From a bacterium (GTDB taxonomy: Bacteria; Armatimonadota; HRBIN16), in NCBI GenBank assembly GCA_025057335.1, contig JANWXG010000071.1, positions 1 through 10,571 of the forward strand: a stretch of DNA of 10,571 nt, written 5' to 3'. The translations under genes were made by a program, and so were the position numbers. Shown here piece after piece: positions 1 to 6,934 of the stretch. Each line of letters starts with the position of its first letter. Position 1 is the first letter of the stretch. The notes under the pieces were generated by a model, which worked only from the letters and a program-made list of their open reading frames with translations, had not been told where the DNA came from and made no database searches.

Positions 1-94
1 GAGGCGCACGCAGCGCCCACGCTCCTGAATGGACGTGCCGAATATTTTGACCGTGCATGACGCCCTTGCCACAGATATCGCATACGTGAGCCAT
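1..94 (-). CDS. rpmB: 50S ribosomal protein L28, N-terminal part (runs off the window)
   Basis: Translating the minus strand from the ATG at 94 gives MAHVCDICGKGVMHGQNIRH and then VHSGAWALRAP up to the window edge. The opening (MA-x-x-C-x-x-C-GKG, then a G-x-N/H-x-x-H stretch) is the N-terminus of bacterial L28, a small structural protein of the large ribosomal subunit. The Cys5-x-x-Cys8 pair fits the zinc-binding type of L28. About 31 residues are visible; the family is usually 60-100 residues, so the rest lies outside. A Shine-Dalgarno GGGAGG (minus strand of 103-108) lies 8 nt before the ATG, which fixes the start. A promoter is visible just upstream. Confident call; only the length is unknown. 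Confidence 0.9.
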   Translation of the reverse strand, partial: MAHVCDICGKGVMHGQNIRHVHSGAWALRAP

Positions 95-117
95 TGGCGG
101 AACCTCCCGTTCAATAG

Positions 118-157
118 ACCGCAGGGTATTATACCAGACGCCCTGCGGTGTTCGCAA
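118..157 (-). promoter_or_regulatory. rpmB promoter with -10 inside an inverted repeat
   Basis: On the minus strand, TTGCGA (152-157, 4/6 to the -35 consensus) is followed after 18 nt by a perfect TATAAT (128-133) preceded by TGG (134-136), an extended -10. The predicted start is near 121, leaving a leader of about 27 nt before the rpmB ATG. A perfect 9-bp inverted repeat, ACCGCAGGG (118-126) and CCCTGCGGT (141-149), brackets the -10 with a 14-nt centre. Its position over the -10 and start site is that expected of a repressor operator, but the regulator is unknown. The promoter is well supported; the operator role is inference. Confidence 0.72.
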
Positions 158-190
158 ATGCGGGTACGCTGCGTGTGGTCCGTGTGCATC

Positions 191-253
191 ACTAAGCAAT
201 AGCCCCCGACGAAAGTGGTGAGAGGTTGCACTCTATGCTCTTTCCTCATAGAG
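191..253. repeat. Diverged copy of a palindromic dispersed repeat
   Basis: This stretch shares two words with the repeat cluster at the right end of the window. ATAGCCCCCGAC (199-210) equals 10474-10485 on the same strand. CTCTTTCCTCATAG (238-251) is the exact reverse complement of 10431-10444. It also contains a 7-bp inverted repeat CTCTATG (231-237) / CATAGAG (247-253), and it starts with ACTAAGCAA (191-199), repeated at 9739-9747. No ORF is convincing here. It looks like a decayed copy of a short mobile palindromic element (REP/MITE-like or the end of an IS); the family is not identified. Confidence 0.55.
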
Positions 254-292
254 GAGTCCATGTATTCCAGTAACGCGATCTCCTGAAGGCTC

Positions 293-321
293 TTGACTCT
301 GCGGAAGCGACGTGCTACACT
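293..321 (+). promoter_or_regulatory. Sigma-70-type promoter of tRNA-Arg
   Basis: TTGACT (293-298, 5/6 to the -35 consensus), a 17-nt spacer and TACACT (316-321, 4/6 to the -10 consensus) with TGC directly upstream (extended -10). The predicted start near 328 is 9 nt before the mature tRNA 5' end, typical of a stable RNA promoter. No other gene begins here. Confidence 0.8.
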
Positions 322-336
322 AATAGGTGCACAGGT

Positions 337-412
337 GCCCTCGTAGCTCAGTGGACAGAGCGCCTCCGTCCTAAGGAGGGCGTCGGGGGTTCGAATCCCT
401 CCGAGGGCACCA
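337..412 (+). tRNA. tRNA-Arg (anticodon CCT)
   Basis: A complete cloverleaf can be drawn. Acceptor stem GCCCTCG (337-343) pairs with CGAGGGC (402-408). The D-stem is GCTC (346-349) / GAGC (358-361). The anticodon stem is CCTCC (363-367) / GGAGG (375-379) with loop GTCCTAA, placing anticodon CCT at 370-372, which reads AGG (Arg). The T-arm is GGGGG (385-389) / CCCTC (397-401), with one G-U pair, and loop TTCGAAT. Discriminator A409 is followed by an encoded CCA (410-412). It is a 76-nt tRNA with no anomalies. A degraded integrase fragment lies about 90 nt downstream, so this tRNA may once have been an element attachment site; I saw no second copy of its 3' end in the window. Confidence 0.96.
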
Positions 413-463
413 TCTCCCCTACAGATTGTACCCGTTTGGCTCTCGTGAACCTTCCGCACACAA

Positions 464-505
464 CATCTTGTGTCCACGCAAACATAAACAGGAGGACACA
501 AGATG
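464..505 (+). promoter_or_regulatory. 12-bp inverted repeat covering the start codon of the integrase remnant
   Basis: CATCTTGTGTCC (464-475) and GGACACAAGATG (494-505) are perfect reverse complements separated by 18 nt. The right arm contains the ATG (503-505), and the AGGAGG ribosome binding site (near 490-495) lies at its edge. In RNA the hairpin would hide the start codon and part of the Shine-Dalgarno sequence. It could have limited translation of the recombinase; alternatively it is a DNA-level operator or recombination arm. No T-run follows, so it is not an intrinsic terminator. Confidence 0.5.
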
Positions 506-692
506 AGCCAGACGCCCTCTTTTCGAGTGGCAAACACGAACCTGATTCTGCTCGCGTTTGACCTGTGGCAGCAAAGCTTGCAAGCCAAAGGTTGCACCCC
601 CTAAGACTATCAGTACCTACAAGGAACTGATAACGCCCTTCGTGCACCACCTCTGCCAGCCACCACATGCAGGATTCCTCTCGAGGCACTGA
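503..692 (+). pseudogene. Tyrosine recombinase (phage-type integrase) N-terminal remnant
   Basis: From the ATG at 503, preceded by AGGAGG, a 33-residue frame ends at TAA (602-604); it includes NLILLAFDLWQQSLQAKGCT. Reading on one base out of phase from 603 continues sensibly as KTISTYKELITPFVHHLCQP to a TGA at 690-692. Joined, this matches the pattern of the SAM-like core-binding domain that opens tyrosine recombinases and XerC/D-like integrases (a helix, then L-x-A-K-G-x-(S/T)-P-K-T-I-x-x-Y). The break looks like a one-base insertion in the run around 597-604. The catalytic R-H-R-Y domain is entirely missing: only about 60 of the usual 280-400 residues remain before the next gene. It lies just past a tRNA, a favoured integration site. 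Family call is moderate because the fragment is short; its non-functional state is clear. Confidence 0.6.
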
Positions 693-751
693 GAAGCCTA
701 CAGTGGAAGGCGACTGTTTTTCACTCCCGCCTTTCGAGGAGGTGGATTCGC

Positions 752-2041
752 ATGGGCAGAGGCAGTGGACTGACACGCAGGCAGTTTCTTCGGGGAGCTG
801 CGGTAGGAGCCGGTATGCTAGCGATGCCTACAATAGTGCCTGCCTCGGTGTTCGGCTCGGCTCGGCGGAAGGCGCCTAGCGACCGTATCACGATGGGCTT
901 CATCGGGGTGGGCAGCATGGGTAGCGGTCACCTCGGTACTTTTCTAGGGAGTGGGGACGTTCAGGTGCTGGCAGTGTGCGACGTGTACGCCCCACATCGC
1001 GACCGCGCCAAAAAGGCGGTAGACCAGCGTTATGGCAACAGCGACTGTGCCGCCTACACGGATTTTCGCCACCTGCTAGACCGCAAGGATATCGACGCCG
1101 TCGTCATCTCCACGCCCGACCACTGGCATGCACTAATGGGTATCATGGCGTGCGAGTCGGGCAAAGATGTGTACTGCGAGAAGCCCCTGACCCTGTTTAT
1201 AGACGAGGGCAAGGCGCTGGTGCGCGCCGTACGCCGCTACGGTCGGGTGTTTCAGGTGGGTAGCCAGCAGAGGTCGGACTACTACTTCTGGCTCGCCTGC
1301 ATGTTGGTGCGCAACGGCAAGATTGGCAAGGTGCACACTGTGCGCGTAAACCTACCGTACGGTCCTGACATGGACCCGCAACCCGACGTGGAGCCTCCGC
1401 CTGACTTAGACTGGAACCTATATCTGGGGCCTGCTCCGTGGGTTCCGTTCAACTACGCGCGGTTCCTGTGGAACTTCCGCTGGTTCTGGGACTACTCGGG
1501 CGGTACGATGACCGACTGGGGACACCATCACTTCGACATTGCGCAATGGGGACTGGGAATGGACCTGAGCGGACCCGTGAGCGTGGAAGGTAAGGGTGTG
1601 CCGCCTGTCAAGGGGATGTGCGAGACCTACGTCAGCTTCGAGGTGCACTACGAGTACGCGAACGGCGTACGCATGATTGCTACCAATCCCGAGCGTGGCG
1701 TGCGCTTCGAGGGCACCGATGGCTACGTGCACGTGTGGCGGGGCGGTATCGACGTCAATCCTAAGGAGCTGCTGCAAACCGCCTGGGATGCCGACGATGT
1801 GCAACTGTATCGCAGCGGCAGCCATCACGGCAACTGGTTAGAATGTATCCGCACACGCAAGAAACCCATTTGCGACGTGGAGGTTGGGCATCGCTCTGTG
1901 AGCGTGGCGCACATCGGCAACATCGCGATGCGTCTGGGTAGGAAGCTGCGCTGGGACCCCGTCCAAGAGCAGTTTGTCGGAGACCCGGAAGCCAATCGCT
2001 GGCTCCGTCGCCCCTATCGCGCGCCGTGGTACTTGAGGTAG
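752..2041 (+). CDS. Tat-exported Gfo/Idh/MocA-family oxidoreductase
   Basis: A 429-residue NAD(P)-dependent sugar or cyclitol dehydrogenase-like protein. Residues 7-34 form a twin-arginine signal (TRRQFLRGAA, then a hydrophobic stretch ending near PASVFG), so it is probably exported already folded with its cofactor. The Rossmann fold follows: GFIGVGSMGSG at 49-59 (G-x-G-x-x-G), Asp77 at the end of the second strand, TPDHWHA at 121-127 and the family signature EKP at 143-145. The C-terminal domain carries DWGHHHFDIAQW at 255-266, typical of the secreted, environmental branch of the family. Its substrate cannot be read from the sequence. The ATG is fixed by GAGGAGGT 8 nt upstream. It precedes the HEAT-repeat gene by 15 bp, so the two are probably one operon. 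Family assignment is confident; function beyond 'oxidoreductase' is not known. Confidence 0.9.
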   Translation: MGRGSGLTRRQFLRGAAVGAGMLAMPTIVPASVFGSARRKAPSDRITMGFIGVGSMGSGHLGTFLGSGDVQVLAVCDVYAPHRDRAKKAVDQRYGNSDCAAYTDFRHLLDRKDIDAVVISTPDHWHALMGIMACESGKDVYCEKPLTLFIDEGKALVRAVRRYGRVFQVGSQQRSDYYFWLACMLVRNGKIGKVHTVRVNLPYGPDMDPQPDVEPPPDLDWNLYLGPAPWVPFNYARFLWNFRWFWDYSGGTMTDWGHHHFDIAQWGLGMDLSGPVSVEGKGVPPVKGMCETYVSFEVHYEYANGVRMIATNPERGVRFEGTDGYVHVWRGGIDVNPKELLQTAWDADDVQLYRSGSHHGNWLECIRTRKKPICDVEVGHRSVSVAHIGNIAMRLGRKLRWDPVQEQFVGDPEANRWLRRPYRAPWYLR

Positions 2042-2056
2042 GAGGGGAGTGAAAAG

Positions 2057-3925
2057 ATGCAGAGGACGTGGTTGACCGTGTTTGCTCTAGTGCTACTGGC
2101 TCTTCCCAGCGCATGCCAGAATTTAGAACAGACCATACGAAAACTGCAGTCTACTGACGAGAACGCACGGCGTCAAGCAATTGCTGAGATAGCGCCGTTT
2201 GGGGTGCAGGCAATCCCCGCCCTGCTGGCGCTGATAGAAAATCCAAATACTGAGCCAGGCACATTGACAGCAGCGCAGGTGGCGTTGGAGCGAGTGGTGT
2301 TGCAGTCTACTCGCCCGGGCGCTTCTGCCGAACGGCTCGCAGCCGAAAAGGCGCTGCTTGTCCGCCTGCAGAAGCCGGTGCCCGAGCACCTACGGCGATT
2401 GCTGTTGCGCCTGCTAGCGGTGGTAGGCACGGCGCAGTCGGTGCCGACGTTACAGAAGATGCTAAGTGACCGACAGTGGCGCGAGCTCGCACGCATGGCG
2501 CTGGAGCGCATCCCAGGCAAGGAGGCAACTGCGGCGCTGGAAAGCGCCTTTGCGCAGACGACTGAGCCAGCCTGGAAGGGCGCCTTGCTGATGGCACTAG
2601 GAGAGCGCAAGGAACCGAGTTCCGCCCGGCTGGTGCTCAGCGCGCTACGCTCAGCACAGCCAGAAGTGCGCCTGACCGCCATTGTGGTCGCTGGAGATTT
2701 CCCCACTTCCGACATTCAGAAAGCGCTACAACAGATCGCCCTGAGGGGCAGTGCACGGGAGAAAGAGGCTGCGCAACAGTCGCTGGCGCGTCTAGCAGAA
2801 CAGCTGCGCCGTGCAGGCGCGACGCAGCGAGCGGCCTCGCTGTTTCAGTGGCTGTATGCGAACGGGAGCACGGTCGCCCTGCGCAGTGCGGGTTTGGCTG
2901 GCTTGGCACGCACTGGTGATGGGAGCGCCGCCAACCGGCTGCTACAAGCACTCAGCCACCCCAACCCTGCCCTTGCAAGCGCTGCATATGCGCTGCTGCA
3001 AGAGATGCGGGTTCCAGGACTAGCGGAGAGGCTAGTGGTGCAGATGCAAGAAACGCAGGGCGAACAACGCTTGCGCCTGATTGACCTGATGGGCTACCAG
3101 TCAGGGGCTGCCAGCGTGGTGTTACCAGCGCTGCTCAAAGCGTTCAGCGAGGACAACGTGGAGGTGAAAGTCGCTGCGCTGCAGGCAATGGGACGCTTGC
3201 GTCACGCCGATGCAGCCCCTGCACTGATGGCTGCGCTGAGGCATGGGGATGGGCGCGTGCGTCAGGCCGCGGTGGAGGCGGTACCCGGCGTAGCGCTTGC
3301 CCTGCAGAAGCAGGGGAAGACCGAAATGGCGACCGTCCTAGCGCGCACCGCACTAGAGCAGGCTAGAGACCGCGAGAGTATCCTGCTGTTGGTGAGCGTG
3401 CTGCGCTCTCTGGGGATAGAGATCAGCGCTAGAGACTTCGCTCAGCAACAGGGCATGCTGGTGCACTGGTGGATATTGGCGCCGATAGCAGAGCGTAACC
3501 TGTTGCGTGAGCGCGACCTTGTAGACCCTGCCGCGCCTGTCAACTTGCAGGCAGAGGTCAACGGCGTACGCTGGAAGCGCGTTGAGCTGCAAGACCCACA
3601 GGGCATATTGGACTTCTGGATGCTGGCGGGAGCGCGCGAGAACACTGGCGGCTACGCCTACGCGGAGGTGTATAGCGAGGCAGAACAACCCGTTACCCTC
3701 AAAATCGGCAGTGACGATGATGTTGTCTGCTGGGTGAACGGACAAAAGGTGCACCAGTTCATTGGTGACAGGGGTTTGGCGATAGACCAGGACACTGCGA
3801 TGGCAACCCTGCGACAGGGCTGGAACCGCATCCTGTGCAAGGTGCTTAACGGAGCCGACGGCTGGCAGCTGACCGTGCGGTTGACTACGCCTGACGGCAA
3901 GCCCTTGCGCCTGCAGCAGAGGTAG
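2057..3925 (+). CDS. Secreted HEAT-repeat protein with C-terminal sugar-binding-like domain
   Basis: A 622-residue protein. Residues 1-21 are a Sec signal peptide (basic start, LTVFALVLLALPSAC); the Cys is not in a good lipobox because Pro is at -3, so a soluble secreted form is more likely than a lipoprotein. Residues ~22-460 are helical HEAT/PBS-lyase-like repeats of about 30 residues, with recurrent A-x-x-A-L/LL-x-x-A and D/P-x-V-R-x-x-A patterns (for example PEVRLTAIVVAGD, GDGRVRQAAVEAV), a protein-interaction solenoid. Residues ~469-622 form a beta-rich module with SDDDVVCWVNGQKVHQ and LRQGWNRILCKVLNGADGW. It resembles the jelly-roll-like module found on secreted proteins of Planctomycetes and Armatimonadota (pattern S-D-D-x-V-x-x-W-x-N-G ... 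L-x-x-G-W-N-x-x-L-x-K-V). The start is supported by GGAGGGGAG just upstream. It shares an operon with the Tat oxidoreductase; a scaffolding or glycan-recognition role is inference. Confidence 0.8.
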   Translation: MQRTWLTVFALVLLALPSACQNLEQTIRKLQSTDENARRQAIAEIAPFGVQAIPALLALIENPNTEPGTLTAAQVALERVVLQSTRPGASAERLAAEKALLVRLQKPVPEHLRRLLLRLLAVVGTAQSVPTLQKMLSDRQWRELARMALERIPGKEATAALESAFAQTTEPAWKGALLMALGERKEPSSARLVLSALRSAQPEVRLTAIVVAGDFPTSDIQKALQQIALRGSAREKEAAQQSLARLAEQLRRAGATQRAASLFQWLYANGSTVALRSAGLAGLARTGDGSAANRLLQALSHPNPALASAAYALLQEMRVPGLAERLVVQMQETQGEQRLRLIDLMGYQSGAASVVLPALLKAFSEDNVEVKVAALQAMGRLRHADAAPALMAALRHGDGRVRQAAVEAVPGVALALQKQGKTEMATVLARTALEQARDRESILLLVSVLRSLGIEISARDFAQQQGMLVHWWILAPIAERNLLRERDLVDPAAPVNLQAEVNGVRWKRVELQDPQGILDFWMLAGARENTGGYAYAEVYSEAEQPVTLKIGSDDDVVCWVNGQKVHQFIGDRGLAIDQDTAMATLRQGWNRILCKVLNGADGWQLTVRLTTPDGKPLRLQQR

Positions 3926-3935
3926 AGCCCTCACT

Positions 3936-3987
3936 GCACCCGCTTTCGAAGCGAAGCATCAAGGTACTTCGCTTCGAAGGCAGGTGC
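3936..3987. terminator. Long hairpin between convergent genes, probable bidirectional terminator
   Basis: Arms 3936-3956 and 3967-3987 pair over 21 positions with one C/A mismatch (3941/3982) and one G-T wobble (3944/3979), around a 10-nt loop. The core TTCGAAGCGAAG / CTTCGCTTCGAA is perfect over 12 bp. It starts 10 nt after the HEAT-protein stop and lies 28 nt past the mutS stop, exactly between two convergent genes. No T-run follows on either strand, so it may block transcription by structure, stabilise the mRNA 3' ends, or be a palindromic repeat serving as one. Confidence 0.6.
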
Positions 3988-4015
3988 TGTCGTGGCGTGT
4001 GTCAGCGTGCTCGTG

Positions 4016-6655
4016 TCACTCGGGCTTTATCTGTTTCTTCCACTCGTTTATCTTCAGCAGGGCTTCCAGCGGAGACAGGGTGGTTACGTCCAGTTTCTCC
4101 AGCTCCTCTAGAATCGGGTGCTTCTCCGCTTCAAAGAGGGTGAGCTGTAGCCTCTGGCGCTTCACCTTGACGTTGGAGATGGCTTCCGCGTCGGGGGCGA
4201 TGGCTGCTGCCATGCCACCGCGCTGAGAGGATTGGCGTTCCAGTTCGCGCAAGATCTCCTGCGCTCGCGCTACCACTTCTGGGGGTACGCCCGCCATGCG
4301 GGCGACCTGAATGCCGTAGCTCTTGTCGGTACCGCCAGGTAGCACCTTGTGCAGCCAAATAATCTGCTCGCCCTGCTCTTTGACCGCCACGCGGTAGTTG
4401 CGCACGCCGGGCATCAGGTTCGCCAGCTCGTTGAGGTAGTGGTAGTGCGTGGCGAACAGCGTCTTGCAGCCTATCTGCACCAGAGCCTCTGCCACCGCCC
4501 ACGCGATGGCGAGACCGTCGTAAGTGCTGGTGCCGCGTCCGATTTCGTCCAGCACGACTAGGCTGCGCTCGGTAGCGTGGTTGAGGATAGTGGCGGTCTC
4601 GGTCATCTCTACCATGAAGGTGGACTGCCCTGTCGCTAGTTCGTCGTGTGCGCCTACGCGGGTGAAGATGCGGTCAATCAGCGCAATTTCGGCTTCCTCT
4701 GCGGGCACGAAGCTGCCGATATGCGCTAGGAGGCAAATCAGCGCGACCTGTCGCAGGTAGGTGCTCTTGCCGCTCATGTTGGGGCCAGTGAGCACAATCA
4801 TGCGCTGTTCGTCATCCAAGACGCAGTCGTTGGGGATGAAGGTTTGTCCCCCGAACCGCTCCACCACAGGATGCCTGCCCTCGCGGATGCGGATGTGCGT
4901 GCTGGGATGCACGACGGGGCGGCGATAGTCGTAGCGCACGGCGACCTCTGCGAAATTGGACAGCACATCCAGCTCCGCCACGGCGCGGGCGACCTCTAGA
5001 ATCTGTGGTGCATGCAGGGCGACCTCCTCGCGCACCATGCCGAACAGCTCCTGCTCCAGCATCAGCGCCCGCTCCTCAGCGCCCGTAATCTGCGCTTCCA
5101 TCTCCTTCAGTTCGGGCGTGATGAACCGCTCGCCGTTGACGGTGGTCTGTTTGCGCATGTAGTCGGGCGGCACTTTGGCGAGGTGCGGTTTGGAGACCTC
5201 GATGTAGTAGCCGAAGACGGCGTTGTAGCCCACCTTCAGCGAGGGAATGCCTGTGCGTTCACGTTCGCGCAGCTCCAGTTCGGCAATCCATCCCTTGCCC
5301 TCGCGCTGGACGCGGCGGATGGCATCCAACTCCGCGTGGAAACCGTCACGGATAACGCCGCCGTCTTTTAGCGTGGCGGGCGGGTCGTCCACGATGGCGC
5401 GGGCAAGGAACCCCACAAGGTCGGGCATGCCCCGAATGGCGTCGTGCAGCGCTTGCAAGCGGGGCGTCTGGACAGGCTGTAGCGCGGCGTGCAGTTCGGG
5501 CAGCACCTGCAGCGACTGTCTGAGTGCAGCCAGGTCGCGTGGCGAGGCGACGCCTGTGGCGATGCGTGAGGTGAGCCGCTCGATATCGCCCAGCCTGCCC
5601 AGCTGGTGACGCACTTCCTCGCGCGTAAGCGAGTCGCTCACGAACTCCTGCACACACTCCAGACGCTGCTCAATTGCCTCCACGCTCTGCAGTGGCTCGT
5701 CCAGCCAGCGGCGCAGCAGGCGCGCCCCCATCGCCGTGCGTGTCAAGTCCAGCACCTCAATCAGCGTGCCCTTGCGCGAACCATCCACCAGCGAGCGGGT
5801 GAGCTCGAGGTTGCGTCGCGCGGCGGCGTCCAGATACATGAAGCCGTCCACCGAGTAGGTAGAGAGGGTGCGGATATGCTGCAGGGCGGAGACCTGGTTG
5901 CGCTTGAGGTAGCGCAACACCATCGCCGCTGCCTCCAGCCCTACCGAGTAGTGTTCGCAGCCGAAGCCACGCAGGGACTGTGTGCCGAAGTGTTGCAGCA
6001 GCAGCTGACGGGCGTCGTGGCGGTCGGCGTACTCCTGCGGGTCATAGAGGGTGACGGTTGCGCCGCAGGCTTCCTCAATCGCTGCGGCGAGGTCGGGGGC
6101 GTCCTTGGGCACGAGGCACTCGGCAGGCTGCAGACGCTGTATCTCCTGCACTACGCGCGCGATGCCCCCCTCGCCGATTTCGGTGGCAAGGAACTCTCCT
6201 GTGGAGACGTCTACCACGCCCAGTCCCGATAGCTTCTCGCCCGCTACCGCCGCCACGAGGTAGTTGTTGCTGCGCTCCTCCAGCATGGAGTCTTCCAGTA
6301 CAGTGCCCGGCGTCAGCACGCGGGTGACCTTGCGCTTGACCAGCCCCTTCGCAAAACGGGGGTCTTCCATCTGGTCCATCAGCGCCACTTTGTAGCCCTT
6401 TTGCACCAGTCGCGCCACGTAACGCTCCACTGCGTGGTAGGGCACTCCCGCCATCGGCACGCGCCCGTTCTTACCGTCGTCGCGCCCCGTCAGCACAATC
6501 TCCAGCTCGCGCGCGGCGATTTCGGCGTCCTCGCCGTATAGCTCGTAGAAGTCGCCCACGCGCATCATCAGCAGCGCTTCGGGGTACTCCGCCTTCGCGC
6601 GGAAGTACTGCTGCAGCATGGGAGTTTGCGGTTGTAGCGTTTTAGAAGCTGCCAT
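4016..6655 (-). CDS. mutS: DNA mismatch repair ATPase MutS
   Basis: Full-length MutS of 879 residues, the dimeric cytoplasmic ATPase that recognises mispaired or unpaired bases and starts mismatch repair. The mismatch-reading Phe-x-Glu is present as GDFYELYG with Phe36 and Glu38, the same numbering as in E. coli. The N-terminal domain covers ~10-125, followed by connector, lever and clamp regions, then the ABC-type ATPase. Walker A is TGPNMSGKST (623-632, Lys630), and Walker B is LVVLDEIGRGTSTYDG with Asp703-Glu704. A helix-turn-helix dimerisation region and a short C-terminal tail ending KINEWKKQIKPE complete it. The conserved opening TPMLQQYFRAKAEYP supports the start, although no strong Shine-Dalgarno precedes it. 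An extended -10 promoter lies about 90 nt upstream. No mutL is adjacent in this window. It is convergent with the HEAT-repeat gene. No defect seen. Confidence 0.97.
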   Translation of the reverse strand: MAASKTLQPQTPMLQQYFRAKAEYPEALLMMRVGDFYELYGEDAEIAARELEIVLTGRDDGKNGRVPMAGVPYHAVERYVARLVQKGYKVALMDQMEDPRFAKGLVKRKVTRVLTPGTVLEDSMLEERSNNYLVAAVAGEKLSGLGVVDVSTGEFLATEIGEGGIARVVQEIQRLQPAECLVPKDAPDLAAAIEEACGATVTLYDPQEYADRHDARQLLLQHFGTQSLRGFGCEHYSVGLEAAAMVLRYLKRNQVSALQHIRTLSTYSVDGFMYLDAAARRNLELTRSLVDGSRKGTLIEVLDLTRTAMGARLLRRWLDEPLQSVEAIEQRLECVQEFVSDSLTREEVRHQLGRLGDIERLTSRIATGVASPRDLAALRQSLQVLPELHAALQPVQTPRLQALHDAIRGMPDLVGFLARAIVDDPPATLKDGGVIRDGFHAELDAIRRVQREGKGWIAELELRERERTGIPSLKVGYNAVFGYYIEVSKPHLAKVPPDYMRKQTTVNGERFITPELKEMEAQITGAEERALMLEQELFGMVREEVALHAPQILEVARAVAELDVLSNFAEVAVRYDYRRPVVHPSTHIRIREGRHPVVERFGGQTFIPNDCVLDDEQRMIVLTGPNMSGKSTYLRQVALICLLAHIGSFVPAEEAEIALIDRIFTRVGAHDELATGQSTFMVEMTETATILNHATERSLVVLDEIGRGTSTYDGLAIAWAVAEALVQIGCKTLFATHYHYLNELANLMPGVRNYRVAVKEQGEQIIWLHKVLPGGTDKSYGIQVARMAGVPPEVVARAQEILRELERQSSQRGGMAAAIAPDAEAISNVKVKRQRLQLTLFEAEKHPILEELEKLDVTTLSPLEALLKINEWKKQIKPE

Positions 6656-6744
6656 CTTGCATCACAATGAACGATAAGGGCGGCGATTTGCAAGTCACGC
6701 AGTGCAAGGCGAAGACCCCCAACGCCTTTCTCCTCTCACACACG

Positions 6745-6753
6745 ATTATACCA
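6745..6753 (-). promoter_or_regulatory. mutS extended -10 promoter
   Basis: On the minus strand TGG-TATAAT (6745-6753) is a perfect -10 with the TGn extension. No good -35 lies 16-18 nt upstream, as is common for extended -10 promoters. Predicted start near 6738 gives mutS a leader of roughly 83 nt. The same TCTGGTATAAT core occurs in the rpmB promoter. Confidence 0.65.
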
Positions 6754-6781
6754 GAACTCCTGACCGTGTGCGGGGAGGTAG

Positions 6782-6803
6782 TGAGGATTGCTCGGCTTCC
6801 TCA
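6782..6803. promoter_or_regulatory. Dyad TGAGGA-N10-TCCTCA, possible upstream activator site
   Basis: A 6-bp inverted repeat with a 10-bp centre, roughly 130-155 nt upstream of the predicted start of the sigma-54 transcript. Sigma-54 promoters need an activator bound at dyads about 100-200 nt upstream, so spacing and symmetry fit. A second dyad, TTGCA-N10-TGCAA at 6688-6707, has the same centre length. Both could be chance, and the activator is unknown. Confidence 0.3.
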
Positions 6804-6908
6804 TGGGAGCACTTAAGCACAACAGCGACAAAGGCAGCCCTCCATCTCTCTAGGGGATAAGCTCTTCGAGCCGTCAAAATCACCTGTTTTTGCCGGTACT
6901 CCCCCGAG

Positions 6909-6924
6909 TGGCACGAATCTTGCA
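6909..6924 (+). promoter_or_regulatory. Sigma-54 (RpoN) promoter
   Basis: TGGCAC (6909-6914), exactly five bases (GAATC), then TTGCA (6920-6924). This matches the sigma-54 -24/-12 consensus TGGCACG-N4-TTGCW at every defined position with correct spacing. The predicted start is about 12 nt after the -12 C, near 6935. No gene begins downstream on this strand; instead there are about 130 nt of foldable sequence and an intrinsic terminator. Confidence 0.78.
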
Positions 6925-6934
6925 TTATATGAGG

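Noticed and set aside
348..776. 142-residue minus-strand frame
   Set aside because: It lies across the tRNA and the integrase remnant and has no recognisable features.
5247..6327. Plus-strand frames opposite mutS
   Set aside because: They are shadows of the mutS codons with no independent start signals or family resemblance.
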